From Candidatus Viridilinea mediisalina (GTDB taxonomy: Bacteria > Chloroflexota > Chloroflexia > Chloroflexales > Chloroflexaceae): a stretch of 64,000 bases of DNA. The stretch spans positions 40,447 to 104,446 of the forward strand of contig NZ_NQWI01000002.1 of assembly GCF_002532535.1 (NCBI RefSeq), written 5' to 3'. Below the pieces are notes generated by a model. The model was not told the DNA's origin. It saw only the letters and a program-made list of their open reading frames with translations, and did no database searches. Position numbers and translations under genes: made by a program. Positions 17,701-27,534 of this stretch are shown piece after piece (the stretch's first letter is position 1; each line of letters begins with the position of its first letter).

Positions 17701-18086
17701 AGGCGCGTCAAATGTACGATAAGATTGTCCAGATTGCGCCCAACGATATTGATGCGCGCCAATGGCTCTCGCTAATGTATACGCTCATGGGCCGTTCATC
17801 GGAGGCGGTTGAAGAGAAGAAGCAGATTGCACGCATCTTTGCCAAGCAGCGCGACTACGATAACGCTATTGCTGAGTTACACCAGGTGATTGGCCTCAAC
17901 CAGCGCGATCTCGATGCCTACTACATGCTTGGCGATATGCTCATGCGCCGCGAGGAGTTTGCCCAGGCGGTGCAACTCTACCACCGCATGTTGAAGATGG
18001 AAGGGATTGAAGCGGAACGGGTGCAAGCCCTCTTGAGCGCCGCGAACCTCATGCTGCAACAGCGCCAAGGCGTGCGCCGAGAGTGA
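14799..18086 (+). CDS. Large tetratricopeptide-repeat protein, function unknown
   Basis: 1095 residues, almost entirely TPR helices, e.g. ADVLYSLGLIYQERGDLRQA, DAYYMLGDMLMRREEFAQA and IAISSRLARMQLRRGYLDKG. Two TPR blocks (about 10-420 and 500-1090) are separated by a low-complexity Pro/Ser/Glu linker around 420-490. No signal peptide or membrane segment is evident, so it is probably a cytoplasmic scaffold. No catalytic domain is seen. It starts 36 bases after argF and may be transcribed with it. A heptamer repeat array follows the stop. Confidence 0.9.
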   Translation: MAGNRAIFDRALEQSREAARQRRWDESLKLAVRALQEFPQDSDARMNVAVALFHTEKLDRALQVFEELRAEDQNNPLFLNYIAQAQAKQGNRKAVDSYRLLADMHVAQRRPMQAVEALRALLKLHPEADDQRKRLAKLFEDAGAVREAAGEHLVLAQRQLQARQLDQAAEAAEVALRLDPNSREAKDLIVTIREAMARAAGFGEQPSEAQAAAAAPEPRVNLSGMTGALRSQQFALEKFVEQAQKAQEAGDVEEAAKLYEQAVEGGLERADVLYSLGLIYQERGDLRQAASVLNRATSDPEYALSVHFALGQIYHDLGQLPQAAQEFEQTIRLVDLETIGRNEADDLIQMYENAATIYEQIGDIARAAALYGTLASFLDSKRWGRERAGEFKSRSKELSDRNMFAKLRTMGTGALTMPEEPTTQPVDEAPATSEVWGKIRPITDFLRGGKPDTSSSFDSKPAAPPIPEPMILLESMPSSEAAGVAPAIPLDTTGLSEELAGWVRLSGNYLDQGLTEAALDACHEVIRLDVDYLPIHLRMGEVFERQGRSEDALAKYQLLIDTFRVRGKPEEAIDVYLRFIELSPDTFNARSRLAELLRNAGRIEEAVTQMLQVAATYQRLGQSNKALEEFRRLLQWSPKNRDVHAQYGLALLKLERYEAALAEFRRALELGDPNNPIAVARLNMTLALLAEQPVAIWDSLASLLELLKQQPHELGPVQAEYRSALLTSDAPILHYILAVIQQHAGQHSSALLSLEQAEALVNDEADLLLPAVLIYQATADSHIALGHAEEALEYLRRGQAAASRKVPDPGVRHAFAVPLNKGDFVRRMAEAYAATDDIDGAEQALLEARQLLPYDRAIYTKLADVYFRQGKLSEALAQLEDLAGHYEERQQLDRAIEMFEYALKLAPNHIAISSRLARMQLRRGYLDKGVEGLVRASELQKKAGQLKDAVASLQEAAQVHWTLSDHEKARQMYDKIVQIAPNDIDARQWLSLMYTLMGRSSEAVEEKKQIARIFAKQRDYDNAIAELHQVIGLNQRDLDAYYMLGDMLMRREEFAQAVQLYHRMLKMEGIEAERVQALLSAANLMLQQRQGVRRE

Positions 18087-18093
18087 GCATGAT

Positions 18094-18160
18094 ATTGTAG
18101 ATTGCAGATTGTAGATTGCAGATTGCCGAACATGGCGTCTCAATGGGCTTTCGCGTTCAT
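18094..18160. repeat. Heptamer array with conserved flank, after the TPR gene
   Basis: ATTGTAGATTGCAGATTGTA repeats after the stop codon, then GCCGAACATGGCGTCTCAAT. Read on the other strand it is the same ATTGAGACGCCATGTTCGGC + (AATCTAC)n element found at 33550-33612, 50195-50265 and 53450-53542. It is part of a dispersed repeat family that tends to lie right behind stop codons. Confidence 0.85.
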
Positions 18161-18227
18161 CCATCTCTGTGGTCTCTGTGGTGAAAAACTCTGCGCCCTC
18201 TCCCTCTCTCTAGACCTGGAATCGCTT

Positions 18228-19178
18228 GTGAAAACAATCGTCCTACAGCGTACTATTGTCCTCCTCTGCGCCCTTGGGCTGCTGACAGCCTGTGGGCTTG
18301 CTGATCTTGCGCTCAATGCGCCTACCGCCACCCCAGAAGCAAGCACGACACCTATGACGGGGCAACTAGGCTCGCAGCCCGCCCCCGCGACCACACGCAC
18401 CACCATTGCTGAGGCCGATGTTGAGGTAATCCAACGCCCCACCGCAAGCCCTCAGACGCGCTATGATGATCGCTATGAGCCTGATGATCGCCGTGAATTG
18501 GCTCAAACGATCCAGATTGGTGAGGTGCAAGCGCGAACCTTTAGCAATGAGTATGACGAAGATTGGGTGCGTGTTGATGTCCGAGATGAGTACATCTATC
18601 AGTTTGAAACCTTTGATCTTGAGGATGGTGCCGATACAATCCTTACGCTCTACGATGCAGAGGGCAACCAGGTAGCCTATAATGATGATTATGGAGGTCT
18701 TGCGTCACGGATCTACTACCAAGCAGAGCATACAACACAATTGTACCTCCAGATCACGGCCTATGCCCTTGCTGAACCTGGCTTGGGCTACAAGTTGCGC
18801 GTCTTCGAGTTGCTGCCGCCCGCCCCCGATGCCTATGAACCCGATGATCGCCAAGCGGATGCAAGCCTCATTACGGTTGGTGAAGTCCAAGCGCGTACCT
18901 TCCACCTGCCCAGCGATGAGGATTGGGTTGCGATTGATGTGATTGCTGGTGCGACCTATCGCTTTACCACGTTTGATCTCGATCCCGGTCTTGACACAAT
19001 CCTCACGCTCTATGATCACCAAGGGAATGAGTTGGACTATAATGATGATTTCATCGGCTTGGCTTCGCAGATCATCCATCGTGCAAGCAATACCGAGCGC
19101 ATCTACCTGCACGTCACGACCTATGTGCCCCCAGCACCGGGGGCGGTCTATCGGCTAGAGGTAGCGTTGGAACCGTAG
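18228..19178 (+). CDS. Lipoprotein with two PPC-like (pre-peptidase C-terminal) repeats
   Basis: 316 residues. The GTG at 18228 (GGA 8 bases upstream) starts a signal peptide ending in a lipobox LLTAC, with the lipidated Cys at residue 22. The mature part opens with a Thr/Pro/Ala-rich linker and then has two copies (about 90-195 and 200-316) of a domain with YEPDD, GEVQARTF, DEDWV, DTILTLYD and YNDD. This is the acidic, calcium-friendly pattern of PPC domains found on extracellular proteins. There is no enzyme domain. It precedes cdaA by 72 bases; function is unknown. Confidence 0.85.
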   Translation: MKTIVLQRTIVLLCALGLLTACGLADLALNAPTATPEASTTPMTGQLGSQPAPATTRTTIAEADVEVIQRPTASPQTRYDDRYEPDDRRELAQTIQIGEVQARTFSNEYDEDWVRVDVRDEYIYQFETFDLEDGADTILTLYDAEGNQVAYNDDYGGLASRIYYQAEHTTQLYLQITAYALAEPGLGYKLRVFELLPPAPDAYEPDDRQADASLITVGEVQARTFHLPSDEDWVAIDVIAGATYRFTTFDLDPGLDTILTLYDHQGNELDYNDDFIGLASQIIHRASNTERIYLHVTTYVPPAPGAVYRLEVALEP

Positions 19179-19250
19179 TTGCACAAGGCTTGGGTGCTAC
19201 ACGCTGTATAACCAAGCAACTCTCGCTCATGTGTGCCTTTGTGGTGAACC

Positions 19251-20072
19251 ATGGATCTTACCCGTATCTGGGCGCGGCTTAATCCGCTGACGTCCCCCTT
19301 TGCTATCCTCGATATCATCATTGTTGCCATTCTCTTCTACTGGCTGCTTGGTGTGATTCGCGGCACCCGTGCGGTACAATTGCTGCGCGGTGTTGGAATC
19401 CTGTTAGTTCTTGCGATCGTTCTGGGGGCCGTGGCTGGTGACCAGTTGACCACCTTGGGGTGGCTGCTCACAACGATCATTACACCAGCATTGATTGTCG
19501 GCGTACCGATCCTCTTCCAACCTGAATTGCGCCGGGCCCTCGAATCACTTGGGCGCTCGTCAGAACTGCTCAGTCGCCCCATGGCTGGGTTGAATCGCTC
19601 AGAAGTGATTACCACCATCAATACGATTGCCCGTACCACCCAGCAACTCTCGCAACAAGGGGTTGGTGCGCTGATCGTGATTGAACGCATGAGCCAGTTG
19701 CAGGAGTATGCTGATCGCGGGGTCATCCTCGACTCCCGCGTCTCGATGCCACTGCTCATGAACATTTTTTACCCCAATTCGCCGCTGCACGATATGGCGG
19801 TGATTGTGCGTGGCAACCGCATCCTTGCGGCAAATGTGGTGCTGCCCCTTAGTGAAGATGTCGCTGGGCCACGGCGCTACGGTACACGCCATCGTGCCGC
19901 GAAGGGCATTAGTGAACAGAGCGATGCCATTGCTGTGGTGGTCTCCGAAGAGACCGGGGCGATCTCGCTGATGCAGGATGGACGCATGGTTAGCTACCTC
20001 ACCGAGGCACGCCTGCGGGTGATGTTGGCCGACCTGTTGCGTATTTCGCTGGAGGAAGCAGCCGCTAAGTGA
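19251..20072 (+). CDS. cdaA: Diadenylate cyclase CdaA (c-di-AMP synthase)
   Basis: 273 residues: three N-terminal membrane helices (about 20-85) and a DisA_N/DAC domain that makes c-di-AMP from two ATP. The RHR motif is GTRHRAA (213-215) and the family's VGALIVIERMS and VSEETGAISL are present. The usual catalytic DGA triplet is D-M-A here (residues 181-183, SPLHDMAVIV), so Gly is replaced by Met. The next gene, 7 bases on, encodes a YbbR/CdaR-like protein, the normal partner. This pairing supports CdaA and an active c-di-AMP pathway, but the altered motif should be noted. Confidence 0.92.
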   Translation: MDLTRIWARLNPLTSPFAILDIIIVAILFYWLLGVIRGTRAVQLLRGVGILLVLAIVLGAVAGDQLTTLGWLLTTIITPALIVGVPILFQPELRRALESLGRSSELLSRPMAGLNRSEVITTINTIARTTQQLSQQGVGALIVIERMSQLQEYADRGVILDSRVSMPLLMNIFYPNSPLHDMAVIVRGNRILAANVVLPLSEDVAGPRRYGTRHRAAKGISEQSDAIAVVVSEETGAISLMQDGRMVSYLTEARLRVMLADLLRISLEEAAAK

Positions 20073-20079
20073 GTCCCCG

Positions 20080-21498
20080 ATGAAAAGTTTGCGTGCCTCC
20101 CTCTTGCGCTTGACTCTTGCCTTTGGTCTGAGCTTCGCACTGTGGGCCTTCGTTTCGTTTAGTCAAAACCCTGATGAGAATGTTACCTTTCCTGAGATGC
20201 CCCTCCAAGTTGTGGGCCTCGATGATGATCTGGTGATTGTTGATACGAGTGGTGTGCCTAATCAGGTCTTTCCCACCATTGATGTGACTCTGCGTACTGA
20301 TCAGCGGCAATTGGCGAGCTTGCGCCGCGTTGATCTGCGCGTGGTGGCCAATCTGAGTGGCTTGGGTCCCGGTGAACATATGGTGCCGATTAATGTTGAG
20401 GCGACCCGCAGTAATGTTGCGATCAATGTGGCCCCTGGTGGCGTTGCACCGGCCCAGGTGCCCGTGCGCCTCGAACAGTTGAGCAGCGCAGAGGTGGCGA
20501 TCAGTGTAGAAATCCAGGGGAATATCCCCTTTAGCTTTGAACGAGGTGAGCCCCGGGTGAGTTCTGGGGGCCAGCCCATCCACATGGTGCGCGTCTATGG
20601 CCCGATCAGTCGCGTTATGCTCGTTGAAGAGGTGCGTGCCTTGGTCAATGTTGAACAACTGCGCGCCACCTATGTGGCGCCGTTGGCGCTCACGCCTCTG
20701 GATGGGGCGGGCCAGCCCGTGGAGGGTGTGCGCGTTGAGCCTGGTACGGTGACCGTGCAGGTGCCAATCAATCCAGTCGTGGGTCTCAAGTTGGTGCCGG
20801 TTGAACCACAGATTATTGGTCTGCCCGCACCCGGCTTTGAGATTCGCTCAGTGCAGGTAAATCCGCCTCTGATAACCTTGGCCGGTAGCTCAGGGCCGCT
20901 TGATGCGGTTGATCTGCTCACCACAACCAGCCTTGATCTGAGTGGCGCACGCCAAGACCTGAGTGCCAGCTTGGCCCTCGAATTTCCCGATGGTACCTCG
21001 CCTCGCGCTGGAGAACCCGACCATGTGACCGTCACGGTGCAGATTGCCCCCATCGAACGCCCCTTCCAGATCGGGTTACCCACCCAAGTTCAACTCGTCG
21101 GGGTTGCCCCTGGTCTGATCGCGAACTTCAATCCAGTGGTGATCAACCTCACGGTCACCGGCAGTAGCACGGCGCTCAACGAACTCGCCGAGAATCCGAT
21201 CAGTGCCGTAGTAGACCTAAGCGGGCTCGGGCCGGGCTTCTACAGCCTAACGCCTGAGGTGGAACTGCCCGCTGGAATTCGTCTGACCACTGATCTCCCA
21301 AGTATTGATGTAACCCTCCGCGCCCCAGCGACGGCAACACCGCAGCCAGTGGAGGAGCAGCCAACCGTGCCGCCCCCGCCCCCGGATGCCACCCCCGAAC
21401 CGACCCTAGAGCCTCTGCCTGAACCAACTCCGGTGGCCCCAAGTCCCGAACCAGAACCCGAACCTGTACCTGAAGTAACGCCAACAGTGGTACCATGA
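20080..21498 (+). CDS. cdaR: YbbR-domain protein (CdaR-like regulator of CdaA)
   Basis: 472 residues: one N-terminal membrane helix (LTLAFGLSFALWAFVSFSQN, characteristic of YbbR proteins), then about four extracytoplasmic YbbR-type beta repeats, and a C-terminal Pro/Glu-rich tail (from about 420). CdaR binds CdaA and modulates c-di-AMP synthesis in Firmicutes; the adjacency here implies the same. The Pro-rich tail may span the envelope. Start ATG 20080 lies 7 bases after the cdaA stop, indicating an operon. The order cdaA-cdaR is conserved, but glmM does not follow. Confidence 0.88.
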   Translation: MKSLRASLLRLTLAFGLSFALWAFVSFSQNPDENVTFPEMPLQVVGLDDDLVIVDTSGVPNQVFPTIDVTLRTDQRQLASLRRVDLRVVANLSGLGPGEHMVPINVEATRSNVAINVAPGGVAPAQVPVRLEQLSSAEVAISVEIQGNIPFSFERGEPRVSSGGQPIHMVRVYGPISRVMLVEEVRALVNVEQLRATYVAPLALTPLDGAGQPVEGVRVEPGTVTVQVPINPVVGLKLVPVEPQIIGLPAPGFEIRSVQVNPPLITLAGSSGPLDAVDLLTTTSLDLSGARQDLSASLALEFPDGTSPRAGEPDHVTVTVQIAPIERPFQIGLPTQVQLVGVAPGLIANFNPVVINLTVTGSSTALNELAENPISAVVDLSGLGPGFYSLTPEVELPAGIRLTTDLPSIDVTLRAPATATPQPVEEQPTVPPPPPDATPEPTLEPLPEPTPVAPSPEPEPEPVPEVTPTVVP

Positions 21499-21506
21499 GA
21501 AGTATA

Positions 21507-21613
21507 GTGTATAGTCCTTCAGATAAAGAATGGTGAAAGGGGAGGGGTTCGGGGAGGGCGAAGCCCTCCCCGAAAACCCTTCCCACGATCCTAGAGGTTC
21601 CAGAAACATTATC
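21507..21613. repeat. Dispersed repeat with CCCTCCCC hairpin (copy 1)
   Basis: Bounded by CCTTCAGATAA and TTATCTGAG, with a central hairpin at 21548-21574 (TTCGGGGAGGGC / GCCCTCCCCGAA, apex GCGAAGC). The reverse complement of much of this segment (CAGATAATGTTTCTGGAACC, then AGGATCGTGGGA) recurs at 43925-44010. Its right side touches MITE-1 copy D. Confidence 0.8.
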
Positions 21614-21616
21614 TGA

Positions 21617-21736
21617 GAAACTGTCTGAAAAGGGCCCTAGTGTCGTTCCACACGATGTGGCACATGCTGGAGTGCCGGCTTTAGCCGGCTAAAGCCGGCA
21701 CTCCAACGCCAGCACATGGACTTTTCAGACAACCTC
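21617..21736 (+). mobile_element. MITE-1 copy D (120 bp, longer left arm)
   Basis: Ends GAAACTGTCTGAAAAG and CTTTTCAGACAACCTC, flanked by TGA (21614-21616 and 21737-21739). It is 20 bp longer than the other copies because of extra sequence left of the central palindrome (GTGTCGTTCCACACGATGTG, itself a small dyad). It lies between the YbbR gene and the ADP-ribosylglycohydrolase gene. Confidence 0.9.
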
Positions 21737-21786
21737 TGAAAGACTATAGTAGGAAGCATGCAGTAGGCAGTAGAACAAGGTTCCCC

Positions 21787-22716
21787 ATGGCTCATCTTAC
21801 ACTCAGGGATCGCGCTCGTGGCGCACTGATCGGCTTGGCGGCGGGCGATGCTCTTGGTACGACGCTGGAATTTACTGGGCCGCTGAATCCCTTTATGCCC
21901 CAAGTAACCCAGATTGTGGGCGGTGGCCCCTTTGCTTTGCCCCCCGGCGGTTGGACCGATGATACGAGCATGGCTATCTGTTTGGCTCAGAGTTTGGTGG
22001 CTATGCGCGATTGTGTTGCGCGCGACCAGATGGATCGCTATTTGCGCTGGTGGCAACAGGGCGAAAACTCGGTGCTGGGTCACTGTTTTGATATTGGAAA
22101 TACCACCCGCGATGCGCTCTATCGCTACCAGACGACGGGCGATCCTATGGCGGGCGATCCGAATCCCAATACAGCCGGGAATGGCTCGTTGATGCGGATG
22201 GTTCCGGTGGTGCTTGCTGCTTCACATGAGGCGCAAGCGATCGCATGGGCTGCACTCCAATCATGTACAACCCACGCTGCCCCAGCGGCGGTGGATGCAT
22301 GCCGCTTCTATGCCCGCCTGATCTGGCGAGCCATGGCAGGCGCGAGCAAGGATGCGTTGACTGATCCCGCCCTGGGTGCCGATCTCGATCTTATGCCCTT
22401 AGTTGCAAGTATAGCCCAGGGTAGCTATCGTCAGAAGCAGCCCCCCGCAATTCGCGGGACTGGCTATGTGGTGGATGCACTCGAAGCGGCCCTCTGGGCC
22501 TTCTATACCAGCGAAAGTTTTGTAGCCGGTGCGATCCTCGCGGTCAATCTCGGCCAAGATGCCGATACCACCGGGGCGATCTATGGGCAACTTGCAGGAG
22601 CCTACTATGGTCTGCCCGCGATTCCCCAAGATTGGCAAGCGACTGTTTTGTGGGCCGATACGATCCTAGCCTTGGCCGATGCGCTCTTGGAACTCCGTGG
22701 AGAGATACAGAGTTGA
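21787..22716 (+). CDS. ADP-ribosylglycohydrolase family protein (DraG/ARH type)
   Basis: 309 residues. The family metal-site motifs are GALIGLAAGDALG near the N-terminus, GGWTDDTSMAICLAQSLV (about 57-75) and GQDADTTGAIYGQLAGAYYG towards the end. By family it removes ADP-ribose from proteins (arginine- or serine-linked) or from other ADP-ribosylated targets using two Mg ions; the substrate cannot be told from sequence. No ADP-ribosyltransferase is adjacent, so it is not obviously a toxin-antitoxin or DraT/DraG pair. Confidence 0.92.
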   Translation: MAHLTLRDRARGALIGLAAGDALGTTLEFTGPLNPFMPQVTQIVGGGPFALPPGGWTDDTSMAICLAQSLVAMRDCVARDQMDRYLRWWQQGENSVLGHCFDIGNTTRDALYRYQTTGDPMAGDPNPNTAGNGSLMRMVPVVLAASHEAQAIAWAALQSCTTHAAPAAVDACRFYARLIWRAMAGASKDALTDPALGADLDLMPLVASIAQGSYRQKQPPAIRGTGYVVDALEAALWAFYTSESFVAGAILAVNLGQDADTTGAIYGQLAGAYYGLPAIPQDWQATVLWADTILALADALLELRGEIQS

Positions 22717-22721
22717 GTGAA

Positions 22722-22974
22722 CCACAGAGGCACAGAGGACACAGAGGTATGGAGAGTTTCAGGTATGTGGCACATCCTGATGCTGCAAACACCTGTGTTC
22801 TGTCTCCTCTTGGAGAGATACAGAGTGATTGAACCACAGAGGCACAGAGGGCACAGAGGTATGGAGAGTTTCAGGTATGTGGCACATCCTGACACGACAA
22901 ACACCCATATTCTGTTTCCCCATCCCTACATCCTCCACCTCTCTGTGCTCTCTGTGCCTCTGTGGTTCAAACCT
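22722..22974. repeat. CACAGAGG-type repeats: two direct copies and one inverted copy
   Basis: AACCACAGAGGCACAGAGG occurs at about 22729 and 22833, each followed by GTATGGAGAGTTTCAGGTAT and GTGGCACATCCTGA, so roughly 100 bp are duplicated directly. An inverted copy (CTCTGTGCCTCTGTGGTTCA) lies at about 22949-22968. Related copies are at 31130-31246 and 47549-47592. The 366-base gap contains no gene; an A/T-poor segment leads to the phospholipase gene. Confidence 0.88.
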
Positions 22975-23083
22975 CTTGTAACCTCGTTTCCTCTCCCCCC
23001 CACCAAAACCGTATCTTTTTGCCCCCAGCAGCGGTAGATCTAGTAGAGGTGCTACACTCCGCTGATCTCATGGGGGCTTTTCT

Positions 23084-24262
23084 ATGGTTGACGATCTATC
23101 GGCTGGGCCGCGCCGTACCCGACGGCGTGGCCCGACGTTGTTGCTGCTGCTGGGGTTGTTGGTCGCTGGATTGGTATTGAGTGGGCAGAGCAGCCCAACA
23201 CGCTGGTTGGTCGCTTTGGGGCTTGATCCGGTGGCCTTGGGTTTGGTCGAGCGACCACGCCCGGCGGCGGTGAGCGGTGATGGGCGCATTACGCTCTTCT
23301 TCACCACGCCCGATCTGGTCTATCCCGATCAGCCCAAGCGCCGCATTGCGCCTGCGGCTGAACGGGCGCTCTTGGCCGATCTGGCGGCGGCACGCCATAC
23401 GATTGAATTGGCGAGTTTTGAGTATAACCTTATGAGCCTCGCCCAAGCCCTGGCCCAAGCCCAGACCCGTGGCGTCCAGGTGCGCCTGGCGCTTGACCGC
23501 GATAATCTGGTTGATCCGCGGAAGGCTAAATGGGCCGGTAGCGTTGAGGATGCCGGTGTGACCATCAGTTGGCAGCAGGGCAGTAGCTTTCAGCATAGCA
23601 AGTTTGTGATCATTGACCAGCGGGTGGTCTGGACCGGCTCGTGGAATGTGACCAACAACGATACCTACCGCAACAACAACAATCTGCTGCGTATCCATGA
23701 TCCAGCCATTGTCGCCAATTATCGTGCCGAATTTGAACGAATGGCTGCCGGGCGTTTTGGGGGTATGAAGAGTGGCCCAACGCCCTATTCGCCCACACAT
23801 ATCGGGCGTGTTACCATCGAGACCTACTTTTCGCCCCATGAGCCGGTGCGGCCCCACATTGTGCGCCTGCTCAGCCAAGCCCAAGAGCGGATTGAGGTGA
23901 TGGCCTTCGCCTTCACCGATGATGAGATTGGGGCCGCCTTGGTCGAGCGCCACCACGCTGGAGTCCGTGTGCGCGTCGTCTTCGAGCGACGCAACGCCCG
24001 TGGCGTCGGCTCAGAGTTCCCGCTGCTGCAAGCCGAAGGGGTAGACATTCTTCACGATGGCAATTGCTACACCATGCACCATAAGGTGATCATCATTGAT
24101 CAACGCATTGTCATTACAGGTTCTTACAATTTTACCGCTCGGGCTGAATCGATCAATGATGAGAATACGTTGATCATCTACGATCCAGTGTTGGCTGCTG
24201 CCTATAGCGAGGAGTTTGCGCGGGTCTATGCCCAGGCGCAGCGCCCCCCTCGCTGCCAGTGA
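23084..24262 (+). CDS. Membrane-anchored phospholipase D-like protein (two HKD motifs)
   Basis: 392 residues. An Arg-rich start then one hydrophobic helix (LLLLLGLLVAGLVLSG, about 17-35) suggests an uncleaved anchor or signal. Two PLD domains follow with complete motifs HSKFVIIDQRVVWTGSWN and HHKVIIIDQRIVITGSYN. The family includes phospholipases, cardiolipin synthases and nucleases; the anchor with short PLDc_2-type domains fits an extracytoplasmic phosphodiesterase, possibly a nuclease of the Nuc type. The product and substrate are not resolvable. It is convergent with the CBM48 gene, with a strong hairpin between them. Confidence 0.88.
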   Translation: MVDDLSAGPRRTRRRGPTLLLLLGLLVAGLVLSGQSSPTRWLVALGLDPVALGLVERPRPAAVSGDGRITLFFTTPDLVYPDQPKRRIAPAAERALLADLAAARHTIELASFEYNLMSLAQALAQAQTRGVQVRLALDRDNLVDPRKAKWAGSVEDAGVTISWQQGSSFQHSKFVIIDQRVVWTGSWNVTNNDTYRNNNNLLRIHDPAIVANYRAEFERMAAGRFGGMKSGPTPYSPTHIGRVTIETYFSPHEPVRPHIVRLLSQAQERIEVMAFAFTDDEIGAALVERHHAGVRVRVVFERRNARGVGSEFPLLQAEGVDILHDGNCYTMHHKVIIIDQRIVITGSYNFTARAESINDENTLIIYDPVLAAAYSEEFARVYAQAQRPPRCQ

Positions 24263-24417
24263 TCCCAAGGATGACCAGTTCATAGCCGTTTCAGCCAGCT
24301 TCTTCGCATTGACGCAACAGGCACCAGAAGGTATCATCTTGGTACATAGGTACGCAAACGCTTGAGGGGGCAGTCTATGGCAGCACCTTACTTTTCAAAT
24401 TGGTCAAGGGCACAAGC

Positions 24418-24444
24418 TAGAGCCGCCCCGCCGGGGCGGCTCTA
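24418..24444. terminator. Perfect 13-bp hairpin between convergent genes
   Basis: TAGAGCCGCCCCG (24418-24430) pairs with CGGGGCGGCTCTA (24432-24444) around one C. There is no T run, so it is not a classical intrinsic terminator, but its position between two convergent genes suggests a bidirectional transcript end. The rest of the 207-base gap shows nothing recognisable. Confidence 0.5.
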
Positions 24445-24469
24445 CCGGCTGGCATATTAGGAGTAGCCA

Positions 24470-24811
24470 CTAAGAAGTAAGTACCTCATGGGCGCTGCTT
24501 TTGCGCCGTGCTTGGAGGATTTCAATCGGGATGAAGGTGATCGGTTGGGTTGCACCGCCAATGGTACGGAAGGCGCGCGTATGCTCGCTGCACCAGTCGG
24601 TGCCGTCAATCAAGTAGGCATAGTAGTAGGTGCCGCCTGGCTTGAGGATCAGGCTCGCTTCCCAATACTGCTCACCCCGGTGCATGGGGGTGGCGCGGGT
24701 ATTCCATTCGTTGAAGTCGCCGACTAGGTAGATGCTGTCGGCCCAGATACTAGTACTTAGGCGAAAGGTGGCAAGTACCTGCCCATCGCCGGTGAATTGT
24801 TGTGTGATCAC
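24470..24811 (-). CDS. Stand-alone CBM48/isoamylase N-terminal-like glycogen-binding domain protein
   Basis: 113 residues. The core matches the early-set domain of glycogen enzymes and the AMPK beta-type CBM: YLVGDFNEWNTRATPMHRGE, then WEASLILKPGGTYYYAYLIDG and TDWCSEHTR. No catalytic domain is attached. By family this fold binds alpha-glucans. The gene starts at ATG 24811; the promoter region would lie in the divergent gap towards ligA. No glycogen gene is nearby, so the role, perhaps targeting or regulation, is open. Confidence 0.85.
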   Translation of the reverse strand: MITQQFTGDGQVLATFRLSTSIWADSIYLVGDFNEWNTRATPMHRGEQYWEASLILKPGGTYYYAYLIDGTDWCSEHTRAFRTIGGATQPITFIPIEILQARRKSSAHEVLTS

Positions 24812-25114
24812 AGGGTACCTCCTTAGCGGCTAACGCCAGGCCCGGCTCCTGGTGGTATGTCAGGTGTGGCGAAGTGCTTGCGCCAGGATGCTACCTGGTA
24901 TCATGCAAGGGAGCCTTGTGAATAGCGTAGCATAGTAACCGCCGCATGTCTCTGCGTACCATCACGGATTGCGTATCGGTGTTACTACGGGTTGCGTACC
25001 TAGCTATCTGGCTTGCTAGTGAGGAATTGCGCTAAACTACTCAGTAGGTCTACGGGTTTTGTGGTAAGGGAAGGATACAGAAAACAGGAAATAGGAAATA
25101 GGAAATAGGGCTGA
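24812..25114. other. Divergent intergenic region upstream of the CBM48 gene
   Basis: About 300 bases without a gene. It includes GTATCATGCAAG..., two imperfect direct repeats (ATTGCGTATC and GTTGCGTACC near 24968-25000) and an A-rich stretch with GGAAATAGGAAATAGGAAATAG (25090-25108). No clear promoter or RNA is visible. Confidence 0.4.
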
Positions 25115-25202
25115 GGCAATCTACAATCTGCAATCTACAATCTGCAATCTGCAATCTACAATCTACAATCTGCAATCTACAATCTACAATCTACAATCTA
25201 CA
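25115..25202. repeat. Heptamer array (CAATCTA/CAATCTG)n upstream of ligA
   Basis: Around twelve copies of the 7-mer CAATCTA or CAATCTG end 18 bases before the ligA start. It belongs to the same family as the arrays at 11941, 18094, 33585, 50227 and 53470 but lacks the ATTGAGATGCCATGTTCGGC flank. It could vary in length by slippage and so influence ligA expression. Confidence 0.92.
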
Positions 25203-25217
25203 AGAAAAGGAATTTGA

Positions 25218-27248
<2,031 letters not shown>

Positions 27249-27288
27249 TCCATGGGCGGGCATCGTAGTGCCGACTTTAGTCGGCTGA

Positions 27289-27388
27289 GAGGCTGTCTGA
27301 AAAGCTAGTGAGCAGGCGTTGGAGTGCCGACTTTAGCCGGCTAAAGCCGGCACTCCAACGCCAACCCATAGACTTTTCAGACAGCCTC
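27289..27388 (+). mobile_element. MITE-1 copy E (100 bp), with TGA target duplication
   Basis: Ends GAGGCTGTCTGAAAAG and CTTTTCAGACAGCCTC are perfect 16-bp inverted repeats. TGA occurs at 27286-27288 and again at 27389-27391. The uninterrupted sequence at 42288-42292 (CGGCTGAGGTC) contains TGA once, which proves insertion with 3-bp duplication (a 5-bp CTGAG reading is also compatible for this copy alone). Confidence 0.95.
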
Positions 27389-27421
27389 TGAGGTCTTTTG
27401 CAGCGATGGGGAGCCGACTAA

Positions 27422-27521
27422 TGGTCTTCCAGAAATTAATCCGGTGTCGCGGCACGGGCTAGACCTGATAGATATGCCAGATCTGCGAGGTCTGGTTAGC
27501 GGATTATTTACTGGAACACCA
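27422..27521 (+). mobile_element. MITE-2 copy 1 (100 bp)
   Basis: Ends TGGTCTTCCAGAAATTAATC and the inverted counterpart finishing CTGGAACACCA; flanked by TAA (27419-27421 and 27522-27524). It is the reverse complement of the copy at 42321-42420 with about two differences, at the same site of the host repeat. Confidence 0.92.
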
Positions 27522-27534
27522 TAAGTCGGCACTA

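Larger units (their letters stand above)
27265..27534 (+). mobile_element. Composite: TGCCGAC repeat carrying MITE-1 and MITE-2
   Basis: The outer repeat starts GTAGTGCCGACTTTAGTCGG and ends GTCGGCACTAC; without inserts it would be about 64 bp, as in the tandem array at 63809. MITE-1 copy E (27289-27388) is inserted after CTGA and MITE-2 (27422-27521) after GACTAA. The second copy, at 42268-42434, lacks MITE-1, which gives an empty-site control. Confidence 0.88.

Noticed and set aside
25115..25202. Heptamer array as CRISPR or origin iterons
   Set aside because: Period of 7 bp with no spacers; no DnaA-box cluster or dnaA/dnaN nearby.
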